Positions 33,694-42,714 are shown, numbered from the stretch's first letter. The stretch: DNA of 64,000 nt from Candidatus Hydrogenedentota bacterium (GCA_013359265.1 JABWCD010000025.1:1-64000); one strand, 5' to 3'. Program-made: numbers and translations. The notes: generated by a model not told the origin, from the letters alone.

Positions 33694-35682
33694 CTATGTG
33701 CGAATTACGCGCAGGAATTCTTCCGGCGTGACAATGCCGTCCTTTACTTTGAGGCGGCAGCGCTCGGCCATCGTCTTCAGTTTTGCCGCTTTCGTGATCT
33801 GTTCGATGGGCGCGTCAGCGGCGATCATGCGTCGGATGTCTTCCGACACCTCGATGATTTCGAAAATGCCCGTGCGTCCGCGATTTCCGGTGTGATAGCA
33901 CGAGTCGCAGCCCTTGCCGCGATACAGCTTTTTCGTCGTTTCGGGCAGGTGCAGCGATTTCAGCAACGGCTTTGAGGGCGTAAACCCTTCGCGGCAATCC
34001 GGGCAAATTTTGCGCACGAGACGCTGCGCGACCACCGCCGTCAGCGCGCTCGCGATCAAATACGACGGTACCTGCATGTTGCGCAACGTCGAGATTGCTT
34101 CCGGCGCGTCGTTTGTGTGCAGGGTACTGAACACGAGGTGGCCGGTCATCGCCGCGCGGATGGCGATGCGCGCCGTGTCCGCGTCGCGAATTTCGCCCAC
34201 GAGCAGCACGTCGATGTCCTGCCGCAACGCCGCGCGGAGCGTTGTCGCGAACGTGACCTCGATGTCCGGGTCGATCTGCACCTGGTTGATGCCGGAAAGC
34301 TGGTATTCGACCGGGTCCTCGAGCGTCACGATGCTGTCCGTCAGCACGTTCTTCTGGTTCAGCGCTGCGTAGAGCGTCGTCGTCTTGCCGCTACCCGTGG
34401 GGCCGGTGACCAGGATCATGCCGTAGGGCTGATTGATGACGCGCGCGAGGATTTTTTCGTCGTCCGATTCGAGGCCAAGGTCTTTGATCCCCGAAAGCAC
34501 CGCGCTCTGATCGAGCAACCGCAGCACAACGCGCTCGCCCAGGTAGGTCGGCAGCGTCGCGACGCGCACGTCGAACTCGCGCTCCTTGGATTCGATGCGG
34601 ATGTGGCCGTCCTGCGGGCGCCGCGTCTCCGTGATGTCGAGGTCGGACATGATCTTGACGCGCGAGACGACCGCGGCTTCGATCTCCGGCGAGATGCTCA
34701 TCACATCGTGCAGCACGCCGTCGATGCGGTAGCGCACGCGCATCTCCGGCTCCTGCGGGTCCATGTGGACGTCCGTCGCGCCGGAGTTGATCGCCCCTTC
34801 AATAATTGTCGAGACCAACTTGATAACCGGCGCGCCTTCGGCTTCCTTGGCGATTTCGTCGAAACGGCGCTTTTCCTTGATGTCTGTAACAGGTGCCACG
34901 GTCTGCTTCTCCTCTCTAGGCGCCGCTTCTTTCGCCGCCGCTTTTTTGCCCTTCTTTGCTGTACCTTTGCCATCGCCGGATTTCTGTTTCAAGGCGGGTT
35001 CCGCCGGTTCGGCTTTGCGGCCGCCGCTCAAGACGTTTTTCGTGCCCGCGTACCGCGCGCGGATTTCCGCGGCGACGTTGTCGCAGTTCGTCATCAGCGG
35101 TTTGATCTGTTTGCCCAGCATCCTGCCGAGGTCGCCGAGGCTTGCGCGCACCTGCGGCTTGCTGATGAGGACGGATAGTTTGTTTCCGTCCAGCGAAATG
35201 GGAATTAGTTGATACTTGAGCGCGTAACTTTCCGGCACCGCCTCGAGCGCGTTCTGATGGCTCGGCGTTTCGTCCAGTTCGCTGAAATCGAGGTCGTACT
35301 GTTTCGCCAGGGCGGAGTTGATGATCCGCCGCGTGACCAGGCCGCGGCTCATGAGGATTTCGCCGAGCAGCCGGCCGGATCGCTTTTGCTCCGCGAGGGC
35401 CTGATCGAGCTGGTCTTTGCTGATGGCCTTGATCTTGACCAGCGCGTCGCCGAGGCTCGATTGGTCCGACGATTTTGCCGCCATGCCCGGCACGCGAATT
35501 TCGGTGCGCAACGCCTGGTCGATCGCCGCGTAGGTGACTTTTCCCATTTGCAGCAGCGATCGGTGCCACGGAACGCCGGTCGCCTGTTCGCGGGCCTTGG
35601 CCTTGTCCAGGTCCTCCCGCGTGATGATTTCGCCCTTGACGAGCGCGTCGCCCAAACCTGCTTGTCGCTGTTCTTCCGCCAT
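33694..35682 (-). CDS. GspE/PilB-type secretion or pilus assembly ATPase
   Basis: A 662-residue hexameric ATPase driving type II secretion or type IV pilus extension at the inner membrane. Two MshEN-like N-terminal domains are visible (AGLGDALVKGEIITREDLDK, then SLGDALVKIKAISKDQLDQA and GEILMSRGLVTRRII). A Lys/Ala-rich linker follows near 220-260. The motor domain has MILVTGPTGSGKTTTLYAAL (Walker A), the Asp box TLEDPVEY, Walker B region DVLLVGEIRDADTARIA and the His box GHLVFSTLHTNDAP. Four cysteines (ICPDC, GCDSC) form the family zinc site. ATG 35682 has GAGGGC upstream; a GTG at 35724 is less likely. No other pilus or secretion genes are in the window, so the machine it serves is unresolved. 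Confidence 0.92.
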   Translation of the reverse strand: MAEEQRQAGLGDALVKGEIITREDLDKAKAREQATGVPWHRSLLQMGKVTYAAIDQALRTEIRVPGMAAKSSDQSSLGDALVKIKAISKDQLDQALAEQKRSGRLLGEILMSRGLVTRRIINSALAKQYDLDFSELDETPSHQNALEAVPESYALKYQLIPISLDGNKLSVLISKPQVRASLGDLGRMLGKQIKPLMTNCDNVAAEIRARYAGTKNVLSGGRKAEPAEPALKQKSGDGKGTAKKGKKAAAKEAAPREEKQTVAPVTDIKEKRRFDEIAKEAEGAPVIKLVSTIIEGAINSGATDVHMDPQEPEMRVRYRIDGVLHDVMSISPEIEAAVVSRVKIMSDLDITETRRPQDGHIRIESKEREFDVRVATLPTYLGERVVLRLLDQSAVLSGIKDLGLESDDEKILARVINQPYGMILVTGPTGSGKTTTLYAALNQKNVLTDSIVTLEDPVEYQLSGINQVQIDPDIEVTFATTLRAALRQDIDVLLVGEIRDADTARIAIRAAMTGHLVFSTLHTNDAPEAISTLRNMQVPSYLIASALTAVVAQRLVRKICPDCREGFTPSKPLLKSLHLPETTKKLYRGKGCDSCYHTGNRGRTGIFEIIEVSEDIRRMIAADAPIEQITKAAKLKTMAERCRLKVKDGIVTPEEFLRVIRT

Positions 35683-35801
35683 TGCGCCCTCACCCTTCCC
35701 CGTTGCAGCCCCGGATTTGACCACACACCTTGGCCCACTTGCAGCCGATTTGCATTATAGGCGGCTTTCGTAAATTGGTAAAGAACTTTCTCCCCGCGCG
35801 G

Positions 35802-37343
35802 TCACCGCGCCCAATCCGGCACTTCGCCAATAGTGATCTGGAACACCGGCACGATTACGAAGTACGCCAACAACGTTACCAGCACCGCTGCAATGACGTT
35901 GAGAATAAACCCCGCGCGCATCATTTGCGGGATGGTCACGTAGCCGCTGCCGAACACCAGCGCGTTGGGCGGCGTGCCCGCGGGCATCATGAACCCGAGC
36001 GACGCGCTTAACACCGCGGGCAGCAAGACAAACAGGGGATGGCATTCGAACACCCGCGTCGAGGCCGCCGCCAGCACGGGAATCATGAGCATCGTCAGCG
36101 CGGTGTTCGACATGAATTCGGTCAGCGCGATCACTGCCGCGCAGATCAGGAATGTCATGACGATTGGGTGCGTGGCCTTGACAAACGCCAGCTTGTCGCC
36201 TACCCAGTCGACAAGGCCGGTATCGTCAAACCCTTTTGCGATCGCGATTCCGCCGCCGAACAGCAACAGGATTCCCCACGGAATCCGTTTCGCCCACTCC
36301 CATTCGAGGGCGAAACGACCCTTGCGAATATCGACGGGCAACACGAACAGCGCCATTGCGCCCGCGATTGCGACGGTCCCATCGTCCACGAACTTCGGAT
36401 CGGGCAGTACACGCGCCCAGCCGGGAATCGTCACGCTCCCGAGCGGAATGTCCTGTCGGAACACCCACCCCAGCGCGGTCAGGACGAAAACCGAGGCGAC
36501 TATCTTTTCGCCGCGGTTTGGGGCGCCCAGCGCCCGCAGGCGTTCGGCGATCAGCGCGCCCCCTTCCGCGTCATCGCCTTTGCCGCCCGGCAACCGATAC
36601 ATCCATCGCGCCATGATCCACCATGCCAGCGGAACGAAGATGGACACGAGCGGGATGCCAAAGAACAGCCATTGGGTAAACGTGATGCGCGGCGCCTCGG
36701 GAAAGAGCTTCGCCATTTGCCCCAAGAAAATCACGTTCGGCGCCGTGCCGACGATGGTCCCCACGCCGCCGATACTCGACGCGTACGCAATCCCCAGCAT
36801 GACGGCCGTGCCGAAGGGCGCGACCCATGCCGCGTTGTGCTCTTTCTCGAATTGCTGGATTACTGCCAGCGCGATGGGAATCATCATCATCGTCGTTGCG
36901 GCGTTTGAAATCCACAGCGAGATCGATGCGGACGCCAACATGAACCCCAGCACCAGCCGGCGCGGGTTCGTGCCCGTCACGCGAATGATGTGGAGCGCGA
37001 TGCGCTCGTGCAGCCGCCATTGCTGCATCGCCATCGCAATGAAGAAACCCCCGGCGAACAGGAAGATGGTCGAATCGCCGTAGCACACCGCCGTGTCGCC
37101 CGCCTTCATGACGTTGAGCAACGGAAACGCGATGAGCGGCGCCAGCGACGCGGCCGCGATGGGTATCGCTTCCGTCACCCACCACACACCCATGAGCACC
37201 GCGACGGCCGCGACGCGCTGCGCCTCGGGGCTCAGGTCCGCCGGACGCGGCGTGAGCAATACCGCGCCGAACAGGAGCGGACCGAGGAGCAGGCCCGCCG
37301 CTCTAAACCGATACGGAACAGGTGCTTCGCCCGGTTCGCTCAT
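35802..37343 (-). CDS. SLC13/DASS-family anion symporter
   Basis: A 513-residue inner-membrane transporter of the divalent anion:Na+ symporter (DASS/SLC13) family, which takes up dicarboxylates, phosphate or sulfate. Multiple helices are present, with the family landmarks VLMGVWWVTEAIPIAAASLA, LFAGGFFIAMAMQQW, the SNT-type hairpin WISNAATTMMMIPIALAV and its inverted repeat TEFMSNTALTMLMIPVLAA. Those two SNT motifs bind Na+ and substrate. Length and topology are typical. The gene ends 120 nt from the GspE-like gene on the same strand with no clear link to it. Substrate cannot be assigned. Confidence 0.92.
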   Translation of the reverse strand: MSEPGEAPVPYRFRAAGLLLGPLLFGAVLLTPRPADLSPEAQRVAAVAVLMGVWWVTEAIPIAAASLAPLIAFPLLNVMKAGDTAVCYGDSTIFLFAGGFFIAMAMQQWRLHERIALHIIRVTGTNPRRLVLGFMLASASISLWISNAATTMMMIPIALAVIQQFEKEHNAAWVAPFGTAVMLGIAYASSIGGVGTIVGTAPNVIFLGQMAKLFPEAPRITFTQWLFFGIPLVSIFVPLAWWIMARWMYRLPGGKGDDAEGGALIAERLRALGAPNRGEKIVASVFVLTALGWVFRQDIPLGSVTIPGWARVLPDPKFVDDGTVAIAGAMALFVLPVDIRKGRFALEWEWAKRIPWGILLLFGGGIAIAKGFDDTGLVDWVGDKLAFVKATHPIVMTFLICAAVIALTEFMSNTALTMLMIPVLAAASTRVFECHPLFVLLPAVLSASLGFMMPAGTPPNALVFGSGYVTIPQMMRAGFILNVIAAVLVTLLAYFVIVPVFQITIGEVPDWAR

Positions 37344-37519
37344 GATGTTGCCGACCCCTGCGCCACTGCGCGTGGGCCATGGTAATTGAACAGAGCCGTG
37401 TTTCGCACGTAGAAAGGCGGACGGGGGACGAGCCCGTCATTGGACTCGACCGTGATTTGTCGCGGGGAGCGAGGCGCCGAGCGCAGGTTCACTATTGACA
37501 ATCGCCGTTGTGGATTTAC

Positions 37520-37537
37520 CCACGAATGGTTTCGTGG
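37520..37537. promoter_or_regulatory. Inverted repeat upstream of the secreted repeat protein
   Basis: CCACGAA at 37520-37526 and TTCGTGG at 37531-37537 are perfect arms around TGGT, immediately followed by TATTCT, a possible -10. It is 105 nt before ATG 37643 and may be an operator; there is no convincing -35. Confidence 0.35.
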
Positions 37538-37642
37538 TATTCTGGTGGAGGCGTAGCTCTGGGGTTGGCGCGGCGCCCCCGTGACCACAACAAACGTCAC
37601 GGAGGAGTGTGTCGTGCCACGCTGTGCAGTGAGGGTGTAACC

Positions 37643-38500
37643 ATGAAGTACCGTGCAGTCCGATTCGTCCCCACAACCCCGGTAGTGTTTGCCATTCTCC
37701 TGGCCGCGACGGCGTTCGCCGACGAACGCGCCTTCGAGAAGAAGATCGAGATTAGTGCGTTTCCCTTCTCCTTTGACAACATTCCGGTACCCATAACGGC
37801 GTCGTTCGACGGCGCAGCGCCGGTTGTCGTGAATACCGTGTACGAGGAGTTCTATGACGACGGCACGCCCATCGTCCTGACGGCACCGGAAACGTTCGAG
37901 CACCGGCCGTTTGTCGCGTGGTGGAAGGACGGCCCGACGGTCTACTCGGAAGAGCGCACGATCTCGTTCAATCTTGACCAGAGCGCCACGTATATCGCCG
38001 CGTACGGAACACCAACCTACACGCTTAATGTGACAAGTTCGCCCGAGGTTGGCATAACGTTCCTGAACGAAGACATTCTCGAGATGCAGACCCCGTACGA
38101 GCGCGTGTTCGAGACCGAGGACATCTACGAAGCCATTATCAACGCGCCGGTCACGTTCAATGGCAAACCGTTTGCGCGATGGATGCTTAACGGCAAGGAG
38201 GAGTCGAAGCTCCACGTCATCAACGTCATGATGGATGACGACTACGACCTCGAAGCGCAGTATGGCTCCGGATCGATTACGTGCAAAATCCAGCCGAAGG
38301 AAGCGCGCAGAAAAGCCCGGTGGCGCATCGACGGCGGCGAATGGATGAAACGGGGAGTCACCGTCGAGGACTTGCTCGTCGGTAAGTACCGCATCGAGTG
38401 GAAGCCGGTGGCCGGCTTCAAGACGCCGAACCCGCGCAACGTGCCCATCGAGGACGGCGACGCCCACACCATTCGCGGGCGCTACTTCCCGGAAGAGTAG
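37643..38500 (+). CDS. Secreted protein with InlB/PEGA-like beta repeats
   Basis: A 285-residue exported protein with signal peptide TPVVFAILLAATAFADE (cleavage near residue 27). The body holds several roughly 75-residue beta modules of the kind found in divergent InlB B-repeats and bacterial surface repeat domains: a strand pattern ending with ERTISFNLDQSATYIAAYG in the first and LHVINVMMDDDYDLEAQYG in the second, each with a W or R-W core (RPFVAWWKDG, KPFARWMLNG). The last part (RWRIDGGEWMKRGVTVEDLL) resembles a PEGA-like end. ATG 37643 follows a weak GAGGGTG. It precedes the GNAT gene by 63 nt. Role as a surface or adhesion protein is inferred. Confidence 0.7.
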   Translation: MKYRAVRFVPTTPVVFAILLAATAFADERAFEKKIEISAFPFSFDNIPVPITASFDGAAPVVVNTVYEEFYDDGTPIVLTAPETFEHRPFVAWWKDGPTVYSEERTISFNLDQSATYIAAYGTPTYTLNVTSSPEVGITFLNEDILEMQTPYERVFETEDIYEAIINAPVTFNGKPFARWMLNGKEESKLHVINVMMDDDYDLEAQYGSGSITCKIQPKEARRKARWRIDGGEWMKRGVTVEDLLVGKYRIEWKPVAGFKTPNPRNVPIEDGDAHTIRGRYFPEE

Positions 38501-38563
38501 GCGGGCGGCCGCTGCGGGCGTGCGCATATGCGCGATTGCCATCGAGGGAGTACGCGCACACCC

Positions 38564-39004
38564 ATGATCTCCGAAGCCACACTTGACGACGTTCCGGAAC
38601 TTGCCGAACTTCTCGGCATCCTCTTCGCGCAGGAGGTCGAATTCGAGCCCGATGCCGCGCGCCAGCGCGAAGGACTGCGCCGCATCGTTTCGGACCCGAA
38701 TGTCGGCCGCGTGTTGGTCTGGCGCGAGGACGGACGCGCGCGCGGTATGGCAAACCTCCTGTTCACCGTCAGCACGGCGCAGGGCGCTGATGTCGCGATG
38801 TTGGACGACATCGTCGTCCACCCCGAGTGGCGCGGCAAAGGAATCGGCTCGCAGTTGATCGCCGCCGCGATCGACTTGTGCAGGGCGCGCGGTTGCACCC
38901 GCATCTCCCTTCACACCGACAACACGAACCAGGCTGCCCAGCGACTCTATGAACGCCACGGGTTCCGCGCGTCGACGATGATCGCCATGCGTCTACACCT
39001 ATAA
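38564..39004 (+). CDS. GNAT-family N-acetyltransferase
   Basis: A 146-residue acetyl-CoA-dependent acetyltransferase. It has the GNAT order: MISEATLDDVPELAELLGIL at the start, the core strands ADVAMLDDIVVHPEWRGKGI with the acetyl-CoA P-loop WRGKGIGSQL, then ISLHTDNTNQAAQRLYERHG and FRAS at the end. ATG 38564 gives the usual N-terminus; the frame could open at 38528. It probably shares a transcript with the secreted repeat protein upstream. The substrate (amine, amino acid or protein) is unknown. Confidence 0.9.
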   Translation: MISEATLDDVPELAELLGILFAQEVEFEPDAARQREGLRRIVSDPNVGRVLVWREDGRARGMANLLFTVSTAQGADVAMLDDIVVHPEWRGKGIGSQLIAAAIDLCRARGCTRISLHTDNTNQAAQRLYERHGFRASTMIAMRLHL

Positions 39005-39053
39005 GCCCAAGGCGTTGCACTCACGCACGTCTATCCCTGCGCGTGAAGTGGAG

Positions 39054-39177
39054 TTACTCGTCCAGTAGTTCTTCCAGAGCGTACAGCGTCCTCTGCGGGA
39101 AGCGCTCAATGGGGTAGAACGCCGCAATAATTTCGTGTGGCGATGTTCAACCAATCTTGCAGCGCGGGACTGGTCAT
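39054..39177 (-). pseudogene. Remnant of a HAAS-type membrane protein joined to a foreign C-terminal tail
   Basis: From 39177 the minus strand reads MTSPALQDWLNIATR, almost the same as the start of the intact gene at 39919 (MTSPALEDWLKIATQ). After 15 codons homology ends. Shifted by one base, the sequence continues as IIAAFYPIERFPQRTLYALE and ELLDE to a stop at 39054, a protein-like tail unrelated to the paralogues. The stretch looks like a deletion junction between a fourth tandem copy and another gene. It is 34 nt downstream of the last intact copy. Confidence 0.6.
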
Positions 39178-39211
39178 GGCGCACGTCTTTTCGGTGTGTT
39201 GGCTTGGGCGT

Positions 39212-39919
39212 TCATAGCCCTGCCGCGTCGCGGTTGTGCTTGTGGCGTAATTTTGTGACAAGGGACCAGTACCGGGGCCATGTAGCGAGCGTGATCCCAC
39301 AGGTGACGCAAAGTGCCGCCGACACGGCCAGCGGCCAAATCAACTCTTCGGCGCCGAATACCTTGTACGATTCCTCGCGTTCTAAAGAATCTTCGAGGGC
39401 CTTTCCGAATACGTAGGTGAAAGTCAACAACACCGCAGGCGGGAGGAGTGCCGTCCGCGCGATCAGGACTGCACGCGGCGAACGTCGGCCAAACAGCGCG
39501 GGCAATATGGGACTGACCAAAAGGGACAACGCTACTCCGATGCCTCCAACGAGAATATCGAAGTCCCACTGTCCGGGCGGACGACGTGCAACGGCTACCT
39601 CCATCCAAAGGAAGCCTACAAACAGGGCGACGAAAAAGGCCTTGTATAAGGCGCTTCGCCGCCGCACCACCTCGCGCAGCGTCTTGAGTTCAATGATTGT
39701 GAGATACGTCTGTAGGAATCGCTTATGCGCCGCAGTCGGTTCACCCAGCGCCGTTACCGCCCACGCGTGCGCAGCGTCTTCACTTAGACCGTCGCGAAGC
39801 GCCTCCTCATACGCCGCCAAATAGTGCGCCGCAACTTCCCTGGTGATTCGTACTTTCGCATCCTTGCACAGAGCTTGAGTGGCAATCTTCAGCCAGTCCT
39901 CAAGGGCAGGGCTTGTCAT
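39212..39919 (-). CDS. HAAS-type membrane protein, copy 3
   Basis: A 235-residue membrane protein. The N-terminal 65 residues are a helical domain of the HAAS/permease-prefix type (LEDWLKIATQALCKDAKVRI, then EVAAHYLAAYEEALRDGLSE and DAAHAWAVTALGEPTAAHKR). Four helices follow (FFVALFVGFLWMEVAV, ILVGGIGVALSLLVSPILPA, TALLPPAVLLTFTYVFG, LAVSAALCVTCGITLATW). HAAS-domain proteins commonly pair with PadR regulators, as here. ATGA overlap with the upstream paralogue at 39916 indicates translational coupling. It shares the W..(I/T)AT.(A/G)LC.DAK pattern with its two paralogues. The signal it handles is unknown. Confidence 0.75.
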   Translation of the reverse strand: MTSPALEDWLKIATQALCKDAKVRITREVAAHYLAAYEEALRDGLSEDAAHAWAVTALGEPTAAHKRFLQTYLTIIELKTLREVVRRRSALYKAFFVALFVGFLWMEVAVARRPPGQWDFDILVGGIGVALSLLVSPILPALFGRRSPRAVLIARTALLPPAVLLTFTYVFGKALEDSLEREESYKVFGAEELIWPLAVSAALCVTCGITLATWPRYWSLVTKLRHKHNRDAAGL

Positions 39920-40563
39920 GATGCGGATTCCCAGTCCCGTTGGCGCCGCGTTTTGCCGAGTATGGACAAGTTAAGCGTCCAGATAGAGCAAGCAGGGCCG
40001 ACCGCTATTAGAAGCGAGATCGTGGCGGTAATCCAGTTCAGAACGCCAAGTGCGTCGGCCAAGGAAAAGAAGATTCCTACAAAACCAACTGGCGCGAGGA
40101 TCATCTGCGCGCACAGCACGAAGCGCGGCGCCCTTCCGCCAAGTAGCACGGGAATTACAAGAAAGCTTGCTAACAACAGTTGAAACGCCAGGAAACCAAT
40201 ATCCTCGAATACGTCCCGCTCAAAGTCGGTGGCCAATCGAGCTAGCCCCAAGATGATCCAAATCGTAATAAAAAAGCTGGCAAACGACTTGCGGACCAAC
40301 GACGGTGGCCGGTGCAGTGCGTTCCATACATCGAACTCAGTGACTGTAAAGTGCAACTTGCAGAACCGATCCTGGGCCTGCTTCGCGCCGCCTAACGACT
40401 GTAACGCTGCGTACGTTGCCAACTGCTCCGTGTGGCCTTCCACAATCAGCCGTTCATACTCCGCTGCGAAGTGCTCATGTACCTCCTTCCTGACGCGAGC
40501 CTTCGCATCCGCGCAGAGGCCGCGCGTGGCGATGTCGAGCCAATCTTGAAGGGTGTTGTCCAC
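39916..40563 (-). CDS. HAAS-type membrane protein, copy 2
   Basis: A 215-residue paralogue of the genes at 39212 and 41260. The N-terminus LQDWLDIATRGLCADAKARV with RKEVHEHFAAEYERLIVEGH is the closest match to copy 1. Membrane helices include SFFITIWIILGLARLA, FLAFQLLLASFLVIPVLLG, MILAPVGFVGIFFSLADAL and ITATISLLIAVGPACSIW. I place the start at GTG 40563, which puts the domain at the N-terminus; longer frames read through non-conserved sequence. The gene is 28 nt after the secreted protein gene at 40592 and overlaps copy 3 by ATGA. Confidence 0.72.
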   Translation of the reverse strand: MDNTLQDWLDIATRGLCADAKARVRKEVHEHFAAEYERLIVEGHTEQLATYAALQSLGGAKQAQDRFCKLHFTVTEFDVWNALHRPPSLVRKSFASFFITIWIILGLARLATDFERDVFEDIGFLAFQLLLASFLVIPVLLGGRAPRFVLCAQMILAPVGFVGIFFSLADALGVLNWITATISLLIAVGPACSIWTLNLSILGKTRRQRDWESAS

Positions 40564-40591
40564 AGTTACAGCCCTGATCCCATTCGATGTG

Positions 40592-41263
40592 TCACTCTTT
40601 GGCAGCCACATTATCGACACCCGTTTCTGTCTCGCGGTTGCCAGCGTCATAATACGAACGCCAGCCGGCCTTGCGCGCGGTCTTCCACAGTTCGTCAATT
40701 CGCGTCTTCACTGCTGCAGCGGTGTGCTTTGGTGTAGCAAAGAATAAGAACCGGCCATCGGACTTTGTCTCGCTGGTGTCCGCAGGGGGCTTCCCCAGCG
40801 CCTCAGTCAGCTTTGCATATTCCAGCATGTGGCCCTTGTAGAAGAAGTGGCCTCCGGCATCGACCCGAATGAGCACTTCGTCCTCGTATTCGAATGCGAG
40901 AGCCGCGTCGAACGGGACCGCATCGCCGTGGAGCACCGCCACGCGCCCGGGCGTGGTGGCGATACAGTAGTAGCCGATGTCGCACGTGCAGTCGTCGTAG
41001 TCCAATGGCACAACGGTCTCGATACGCTTCGGCACGTGCGGCGCCACCTTCCGCAAATTGGCCCACTGCGACTTTGTCAACGTGACCGTCCCCAGACAGT
41101 CCAACTCTTCAATCTGGTCGGCGTCAAGCGCGACCTCCGTGTACGGGACGGTAATCTTTCCCGTATCGCGATCCACCGGAATGCCGTCCGCATGGGATAC
41201 GGCCGCGATACCCCCGACGAGCACGATCAGAACCGATCTCCACATACTGATGAAGTGAATCAC
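40592..41263 (-). CDS. Secreted protein of unknown family in the HAAS cluster
   Basis: A 223-residue exported protein with signal peptide MWRSVLIVLVGGIAAVSHA. GTG 41263 overlaps the stop of the upstream HAAS gene (GTGA) and has CGGAGA 8-9 nt upstream; ATG 41245 within the signal peptide is the alternative. The body has a four-residue cysteine cluster (DYDDCTCDIGYYC) near the middle and ends in a charged helix-rich part (TAAAVKTRIDELWKTARKAG). I do not recognise it. Its position between HAAS copies 1 and 2, with translational coupling, suggests it belongs to the same unit, perhaps as an extracytoplasmic input or partner. Confidence 0.65.
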   Translation of the reverse strand: MIHFISMWRSVLIVLVGGIAAVSHADGIPVDRDTGKITVPYTEVALDADQIEELDCLGTVTLTKSQWANLRKVAPHVPKRIETVVPLDYDDCTCDIGYYCIATTPGRVAVLHGDAVPFDAALAFEYEDEVLIRVDAGGHFFYKGHMLEYAKLTEALGKPPADTSETKSDGRFLFFATPKHTAAAVKTRIDELWKTARKAGWRSYYDAGNRETETGVDNVAAKE

Positions 41264-41946
41264 TGTTTGATCTCCGGCGGTGCGTTCCGCAATTTTGCGA
41301 GGAGGCGTAATCGAATAACGGCGTCGATGCTCCACCACGACAAGAGGGGCACGAGAAGCAATGCGTAATTCCAGCCGGGATCGTCGAGGTCGGGCCAGTG
41401 GAGGTAGAGCATGAGCGAAAGCGCCAGGGGACATACCGCCGACCCGAATAGATTGACGCGGCCCAGCGCGGTGGGGCGGTTCGCGAACCGGCGCGCGAGC
41501 GTCGCCTGGATCGCGAAACAAAGGTACATTGTGAAGCACCACGCGAGGATCATGTCGCCGTTCTGCGTAAGGGGCAATGCGCCGACGAGCAGCAACCCGC
41601 ACAGGACCGTCGCCGTCCAGATGATCCATAATGCGCCGAGCGACGTGCCCGCGAGCCGGCCGACTCTTCGCGCTTGCGCTTTGGTCAGATACACGCGACG
41701 ATAACGGCGGTTCGCGCGCTTTGCATCTCCCAACGCTGCCGACGCCAACGCGGCGGCGATAACCTCATCCTCGCCTTCATAAATCTGAAATCGATACGCC
41801 GCCGCGAAATGCGCCTCGACTTCTGGGCGGATTCGGGCCTTCGCGTCGTCGCAGAGGCCGCGCGTGGCAGTATCGAGCCAGCGATTGAGTTCCATCGATC
41901 CGGGCGCGAGTTCGGTCAATGGCGGGAGATCGTGCGGATCGGTCAT
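41260..41946 (-). CDS. HAAS-type membrane protein, copy 1
   Basis: A 228-residue membrane protein. Residues 18-85 carry the shared domain: MELNRWLDTATRGLCDDAKA, RIRPEVEAHFAAAYRFQIYE, GEDEVIAAALASAALGDAKR and ANRRYRRVYLTKAQARR. Helices follow (GALWIIWTATVLCGLLLVGA, MILAWCFTMYLCFAI, LFGSAVCPLALSLMLYLHW, YALLLVPLLSWWSIDAVI). The pattern of acidic/basic residues with a late LGD matches HAAS/permease-prefix domains, which are thought to work with PadR-type regulators. ATG 41946 has AAGGA 8 nt upstream. It is 12 nt after the acidic-tail gene. Confidence 0.75.
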   Translation of the reverse strand: MTDPHDLPPLTELAPGSMELNRWLDTATRGLCDDAKARIRPEVEAHFAAAYRFQIYEGEDEVIAAALASAALGDAKRANRRYRRVYLTKAQARRVGRLAGTSLGALWIIWTATVLCGLLLVGALPLTQNGDMILAWCFTMYLCFAIQATLARRFANRPTALGRVNLFGSAVCPLALSLMLYLHWPDLDDPGWNYALLLVPLLSWWSIDAVIRLRLLAKLRNAPPEIKQ

Positions 41947-41958
41947 TTCAGGATTCCT

Positions 41959-42714
41959 TTATTCTTCTTCGTCGCTGTCTTCGTCATCATCGTGATCGTC
42001 GTCATCGTCGCCACGGTTGAACTTGATGCCGATGGGGCACTTTGCCGGTTTGCGGGGGTTGAGGCCGACGGGGAACCAGCCGGTGTCGTCGCATTGCAGG
42101 GTCAGATTATCGGCGCCGGAGAGTGGCGTGAGGCGGACGATGAAGTCGACCATGTCGGGTTCTTCGAGTTCCTCGTAGTCTTCGGAGTCGTAGAACTCGG
42201 TCCATTCGTCTTCGTGGCCGGGGTCGTCGTCGGGGTCTTCGCCGAGGTAGAACTTCATGATGTCGGGGAATTCTTCGCCGGGGCGCGTGCGGCGGAACCA
42301 GGAGCCGAAGGGTTCGCGGTCGTCGCCGTGCAGCGTGTCGAGGCCGTTGATGCTCCAGTAGAGCGTGTAGATCTCGACGCGATAGTCGCCCGGCGGAACG
42401 GATACGGTGCGCATGAAGTCGTCGTTCGGGCCGCGCGGATCGAAGCCGCCCTCGAACACGAGTTCGCCGTCGGGCACGCGCAGTTTCCAGACGACCTTGC
42501 TGACCCATTCCGCGTCTTCTTCGCGCGTCAACGCGTCGGTGATCAATCGGATGTGCGGGGAACTGTCCTGCACAAGGCTAAAGGCGAGGATGGTGCCGTC
42601 CTCGACGTGCGCGCGGAAGTTCTCCGAGAGGTCGTCGCGATCCTTTCCGCAGAAGCCGGCGGAGTGGATCGTGAAGCCGGTGGCTTCGTTGTATACGGCG
42701 ATGTCTTGTCTCAT
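41959..42714 (-). CDS. Hypothetical protein with acidic C-terminal tail, HAAS cluster
   Basis: A 251-residue soluble protein without a signal peptide. The first two thirds are beta-rich (ATGFTIHSAGFCGKDRDDLS, GTILAFSLVQDSSPHIRLIT, YRVEIYTLYWSINGLDTLHG). The last 18 residues are almost all Asp and Glu with one His. Acidic stretches also occur earlier (GEDPDDDPGHEDEWTEFYDS). Such tails often bind cations or mimic nucleic acid. No family recognised. AGGA lies 5 nt before ATG 42714. It is the first gene after the PadR regulator in this minus-strand cluster and is 12 nt from the first HAAS gene, so it is probably co-regulated. Confidence 0.65.
   Translation of the reverse strand: MRQDIAVYNEATGFTIHSAGFCGKDRDDLSENFRAHVEDGTILAFSLVQDSSPHIRLITDALTREEDAEWVSKVVWKLRVPDGELVFEGGFDPRGPNDDFMRTVSVPPGDYRVEIYTLYWSINGLDTLHGDDREPFGSWFRRTRPGEEFPDIMKFYLGEDPDDDPGHEDEWTEFYDSEDYEELEEPDMVDFIVRLTPLSGADNLTLQCDDTGWFPVGLNPRKPAKCPIGIKFNRGDDDDDHDDDEDSDEEE

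Noticed and set aside
37340-38959. 539-codon minus-strand frame
   Set aside because: It runs antisense across the secreted repeat protein and the GNAT gene, both supported by signal peptide or family motifs.
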